A DNA stretch of 64,000 nucleotides, taken from the NCBI GenBank assembly GCA_023639215.1, contig CP097899.1, positions 1,370,501 through 1,434,500 of the forward strand, in the 5' to 3' direction. The stretch is from Candidatus Pristimantibacillus lignocellulolyticus (lineage in GTDB: Bacteria; Bacillota; Bacilli; Paenibacillales; Paenibacillaceae). Position numbers and translations under genes: made by a program. The notes beneath the pieces were generated by a model that made no database searches, was not told the origin of the DNA, and saw nothing but the letters and a program-made list of their open reading frames with translations. Positions 62,910 through 64,000 of the stretch are shown here, piece after piece (position 1 is the first letter of the stretch; every line of letters begins with the position of its first letter).

Positions 62910-64000
62910 CTACTCGTTATTCAGAACCCTCATATTCTCATGCCATCTATTCGTAATGTAGTCCAAATATTTTTGAAAACCGACTTCCATCGAACTAATA
63001 TGAGCTTCATCCAAGATGGTTAACACCTCTTCATCAGTCTGACCGAACAGTGCATCTTCTCTTGCTTCAAGCCATATTTCTTCCAATTCGCGCATAATAT
63101 ATCCCTCTTCCGAGTTCGATGCTGGTCGAACATTAATGAAGGCCGTGGCATCCCCTTGTGATTTCCAAGTAATATTTTGCTGCCAGTAAGTCGCCCAGTT
63201 TCGCTGTTCTAATGGCAACGTTTGTTCATAATCGCTTTTAATTTTGTCCAAATAAGCTGTATTTCCTACCCATATTAATTGGTTAGATACCGCTTGGATT
63301 TCCGTTAATTGTTCCGGATCAGAACCATATCTCGTTGTAAAATTGGGTGTAATGCCGTCTTCCTTAAAGCCGTTCCAATATCCTTCGTCTCCTGGAGGTC
63401 CCCACATCTGTACAGCTGACCCCTCCGGTCCCGTCATCCAATCCAACATCGCGAAAACTGCTTCTGGATTTTTCGCATTTTTAGTAATTGCCGTGACGTT
63501 CCATCCCAGAATGTTATAAGTACCTGGAAAAATTTTTGATCGATCCAAGCCCTGCTTATAGATCGGTTCAATGAACATATAGCCATCATCTTTGTTCAAC
63601 TTACGCAGTTCTGCATCTGCCTGCATGGCATCTAACATCGGATTTGCACTAGCGTAAATAGCTACATTTCCTCTCATCAACTTCTCGCTAACCTGGTCCT
63701 CTGTCTGTATCATCGCTCCCGCAGGCATAAGTCCTTCACGCATCAGCTTAGCTACAAACAACGCTGACTCTCGAAATTCTTTATCCAAATAGATGGACGT
63801 CATACGATTCTCTTTTGGAACTCCATATAAACGTGTGAATCCCAGATTATCTTCTTTAAATGCAGAAAAAAGCTGGTCGATTCCATGACCTTCCTTTGCT
63901 AGTCCTGTCTCAAAGGGGACAACACCTGGGTAACTTTCTTTCACCTTAATTAAATACATATATAAATCATCCGTAGTCTCTAGTTTCGGAGATCCTAGCT
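62910..64000 (-). CDS. Sugar-binding protein, LplA type (partial, cut by window edge)
   Basis: C-terminal 363 residues of an extracellular solute-binding protein. The frame remains open to the window edge (LGSPKLETTDD precedes the first visible ATG at 63959), so the N-terminus with its signal peptide lies outside. WNVTAITKNAKNPEAVFAMLDWMTGPEG is typical of these lipoproteins. It precedes the YesN gene by 43 bases, so binding protein, regulator and kinase genes appear to be one transcript. Confidence 0.85.
   Translation of the reverse strand, partial: LGSPKLETTDDLYMYLIKVKESYPGVVPFETGLAKEGHGIDQLFSAFKEDNLGFTRLYGVPKENRMTSIYLDKEFRESALFVAKLMREGLMPAGAMIQTEDQVSEKLMRGNVAIYASANPMLDAMQADAELRKLNKDDGYMFIEPIYKQGLDRSKIFPGTYNILGWNVTAITKNAKNPEAVFAMLDWMTGPEGSAVQMWGPPGDEGYWNGFKEDGITPNFTTRYGSDPEQLTEIQAVSNQLIWVGNTAYLDKIKSDYEQTLPLEQRNWATYWQQNITWKSQGDATAFINVRPASNSEEGYIMRELEEIWLEAREDALFGQTDEEVLTILDEAHISSMEVGFQKYLDYITNRWHENMRVLNNE

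Overview
The window looks like a chromosomal segment of a low-GC, spore-forming Gram-positive bacterium of the Paenibacillaceae. The basis is indirect: AT-rich DNA with strong AGGAGG-type ribosome binding sites and frequent TTG/GTG starts, several YesM/YesN two-component pairs beside LplABC-type sugar ABC transporters, a LysM-GH18 spore-type hydrolase, an SLH surface protein and HemAT. No rRNA, tRNA, CRISPR array or intact insertion sequence was seen. Most genes are short operons closed by clear hairpin terminators.

Layout. 10-3267: sugar ABC transporter without its ATPase. 3361-4863: malate:quinone oxidoreductase. 5280-7336: a kinase-fold gene and an AraC/GyrI regulator that both lack a normal start codon beside a good ribosome binding site. 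8156-9988: dihydroorotate-dehydrogenase-like barrel fused to a membrane domain. 10128-15765: Na+/H+ antiporter, CofE-like protein divergent from a LysR regulator, RluA. 15987-19007: a cobalamin-binding MerR (CarH/LitR-like) regulator divergent from a PAS-chemoreceptor gene and an EAL phosphodiesterase, with 11-bp spaced TGTATA repeats between them. 19118-21115: LysM-GH18 hydrolase and a broken HAD gene. 21175-22654: APS kinase, a 50-residue ORF and a Stf0 sulfotransferase. 22821-24688: CD3324-type small protein with an attenuator-like leader, and a TetR-SMR-SMR efflux operon. 24855-33668 (minus): YesM, YesN, binding protein, two permeases, SDR, ThuA and an MFS exporter, probably one sugar operon. 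33872-38315: glycosyltransferase, WYL regulator divergent from a RibD-like reductase, AgcS symporter. 38554-42413: SLH protein with two thioredoxin-like repeats and a Thr/Ser-rich secreted protein. 42766-46204: DAACS symporter, SET protein, and a secreted peptidoglycan-binding protein with a long Gly/Gln repeat. 46456-47794: a G+C-rich TetR-methionine aminopeptidase pair that looks imported. 48017-58930: oxidoreductase, EamA transporter, SRPBCC pseudogene, alkyltransferase-like protein, aldose epimerase, OmpR-type two-component system followed by a Tat metallophosphoesterase, PCYCGC lipoprotein, MFS exporter, HemAT. 59035-64000 (minus): small coiled-coil protein, YesM/YesN pair, and a binding protein cut by the window edge.

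The best candidate for an undescribed system is the 15987-19007 locus. The regulator keeps the Wx9EH and ExHxxG residues that let CarH bind adenosylcobalamin and sense light, and the divergent promoter region carries TGTATA half-sites exactly 11 bp apart at both ends, the geometry known for CarH operators. The divergent genes act in chemosensing and cyclic-di-GMP turnover rather than carotenoid synthesis, which suggests light- or B12-controlled behaviour. Other points worth a look are the TetR-MetAP import (possible target-based resistance), the membrane-fused dehydrogenase-like protein, the sulfation operon and the leader-peptide attenuator at 23190-23273.
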